7,228 bases of DNA from Nitrospirota bacterium (GTDB taxonomy: Bacteria; Nitrospirota; Nitrospiria; Nitrospirales; NS-4): positions 1 to 7,228 of the forward strand of contig VBOF01000198.1 of the NCBI GenBank assembly GCA_005877855.1, in the 5' to 3' direction. Both the position numbers and the translations under genes were made by a program. The notes beneath the pieces were generated by a model. It made no database searches and had not been told where the DNA came from. It worked only from the letters and a program-made list of their open reading frames with translations. Shown here one piece after another: positions 6,577 through 7,228 of this stretch (position 1 is its first letter; every line of letters starts with the position of its first letter).

Positions 6577-7228
6577 ATGATCCAAGTCGAGCATCTGACC
6601 AAGCTCTACGGAGCCAAAACCGCCATCGCCGACGTCAGTTTTTCCGTGGAAAAAGGGGAAGTGCTGGCCTTTCTGGGGCCCAACGGGGCCGGCAAGACCA
6701 CCACGATGCGAATCCTGACGGCCTCCCTGCCGGCCACCTCCGGCTCCGCGAAGGTCGCCGGCTACGACTGCTTCGACCAGCCCACGGAGGTCAAACGCCT
6801 GATCGGCTACCTGCCGGAAGTCCCGCCGCTCTACACCGAGATGACGGTCACCGAGTACCTGACCTTCGTCGGGCGGATCAAGGGCATCGAGCCGGAACGT
6901 CTGCCGGTGGCCCTCGACCAGATCCTGGAGCGCCTGTCGCTCGGCGAGGTGCGGGGTCGGCTGATCGCCAACCTCTCCCGGGGCTTTCAGCAGCGAGTCG
7001 GGCTGGCCCAGGCCCTCATCCACGATCCGCCCGTGCTGATCCTGGACGAGCCGACGCTCGGGCTCGATCCCAAACAGATCATCGAAATCCGGCAGTTGAT
7101 CCGTGAGCTGGCCGGCTCACGCACCATCATCCTGAGCACGCACATCCTCCCCGAAGCCACGGCGGTCGCCAAGCGCGTGGTCATCATCAACGAGGGCCGG
7201 ATCGTGGCTGAAGACACCCAGGAACAGT
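6577..7228 (+). CDS. ABC transporter ATP-binding protein, ABC-2/GldA type (3' end outside window)
   Basis: Translation from the ATG at 6577 gives 217 residues open to the window edge; the usual family length is about 240-310. The domain is a complete nucleotide-binding fold: Walker A GPNGAGKTT (34-42), Q-loop region IGYLPEVPPLY (76-86, with Glu81 where many ABC ATPases have Gln, as is common in the GldA-like group), signature LSRGFQQRVGLAQAL (133-147), Walker B VLILDEPTLGLDP (153-165) and H-switch STH (His189). Such ATPases pair with ABC-2-type permeases for export of lipids, polysaccharides, drugs or gliding/Nos-type substrates, and a permease gene is expected just downstream (inference). 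No clear Shine-Dalgarno precedes the ATG. The ATG fits the family N-terminus MIQVEHLTKLYG. It is transcribed divergently from speD. The substrate cannot be told. Confidence 0.92.
   Translation, partial: MIQVEHLTKLYGAKTAIADVSFSVEKGEVLAFLGPNGAGKTTTMRILTASLPATSGSAKVAGYDCFDQPTEVKRLIGYLPEVPPLYTEMTVTEYLTFVGRIKGIEPERLPVALDQILERLSLGEVRGRLIANLSRGFQQRVGLAQALIHDPPVLILDEPTLGLDPKQIIEIRQLIRELAGSRTIILSTHILPEATAVAKRVVIINEGRIVAEDTQEQ

Overview
This is a GC-rich, densely packed chromosomal window of conserved bacterial housekeeping and envelope-related genes. I see no integrase, transposase, CRISPR array, plasmid function, tRNA or rRNA. The gene styles suggest a GC-rich Gram-negative: an OM-type protein with a signal peptide, a periplasmic HtrA protease, a heavy-metal-type two-component system, and bacterial pyruvoyl SpeD paired with an ACL5-like aminopropyltransferase. 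Nitrospirota or a related deep lineage is a plausible guess, made from general resemblance only (low to moderate confidence).

Plus strand, left part (1-1215): the 3' end of rimO (ribosomal protein S12 methylthiotransferase, TRAM domain) overlaps by 4 nt (GTGA) a gene for a secreted, probably beta-barrel protein. That protein consists of two tandem copies of a unit with an exact 116-residue period. A perfect 28-bp palindrome abuts its stop codon.

Minus strand, middle (6320 down to 1290): speD (TTG start) overlaps speE, forming a polyamine operon behind a strong sigma70-like promoter with a leader of about 108 nt. Next comes an OmpR-family response regulator with a TATAAT box so close to its ATG that the mRNA may be leaderless. 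The response regulator is followed after 2 nt by its sensor kinase, which is disrupted: a frame change coincides with loss of the second membrane segment. A DegP/HtrA protease lies downstream. REP-like inverted repeats sit on both sides of degP.

Plus strand, right end (6577-7228, open): an ABC-2/GldA-type ATPase, transcribed divergently from speD.

How the genes work together: SpeD makes decarboxylated AdoMet for the adjacent aminopropyltransferase. The two-component system and DegP form a plausible envelope-stress module, although the kinase copy seen here looks broken. I find no clearly novel multi-gene system. The most interesting signals are the disrupted kinase, the internally duplicated barrel-like protein, the plant-ACL5-like SpeE motif and the structured speD leader.
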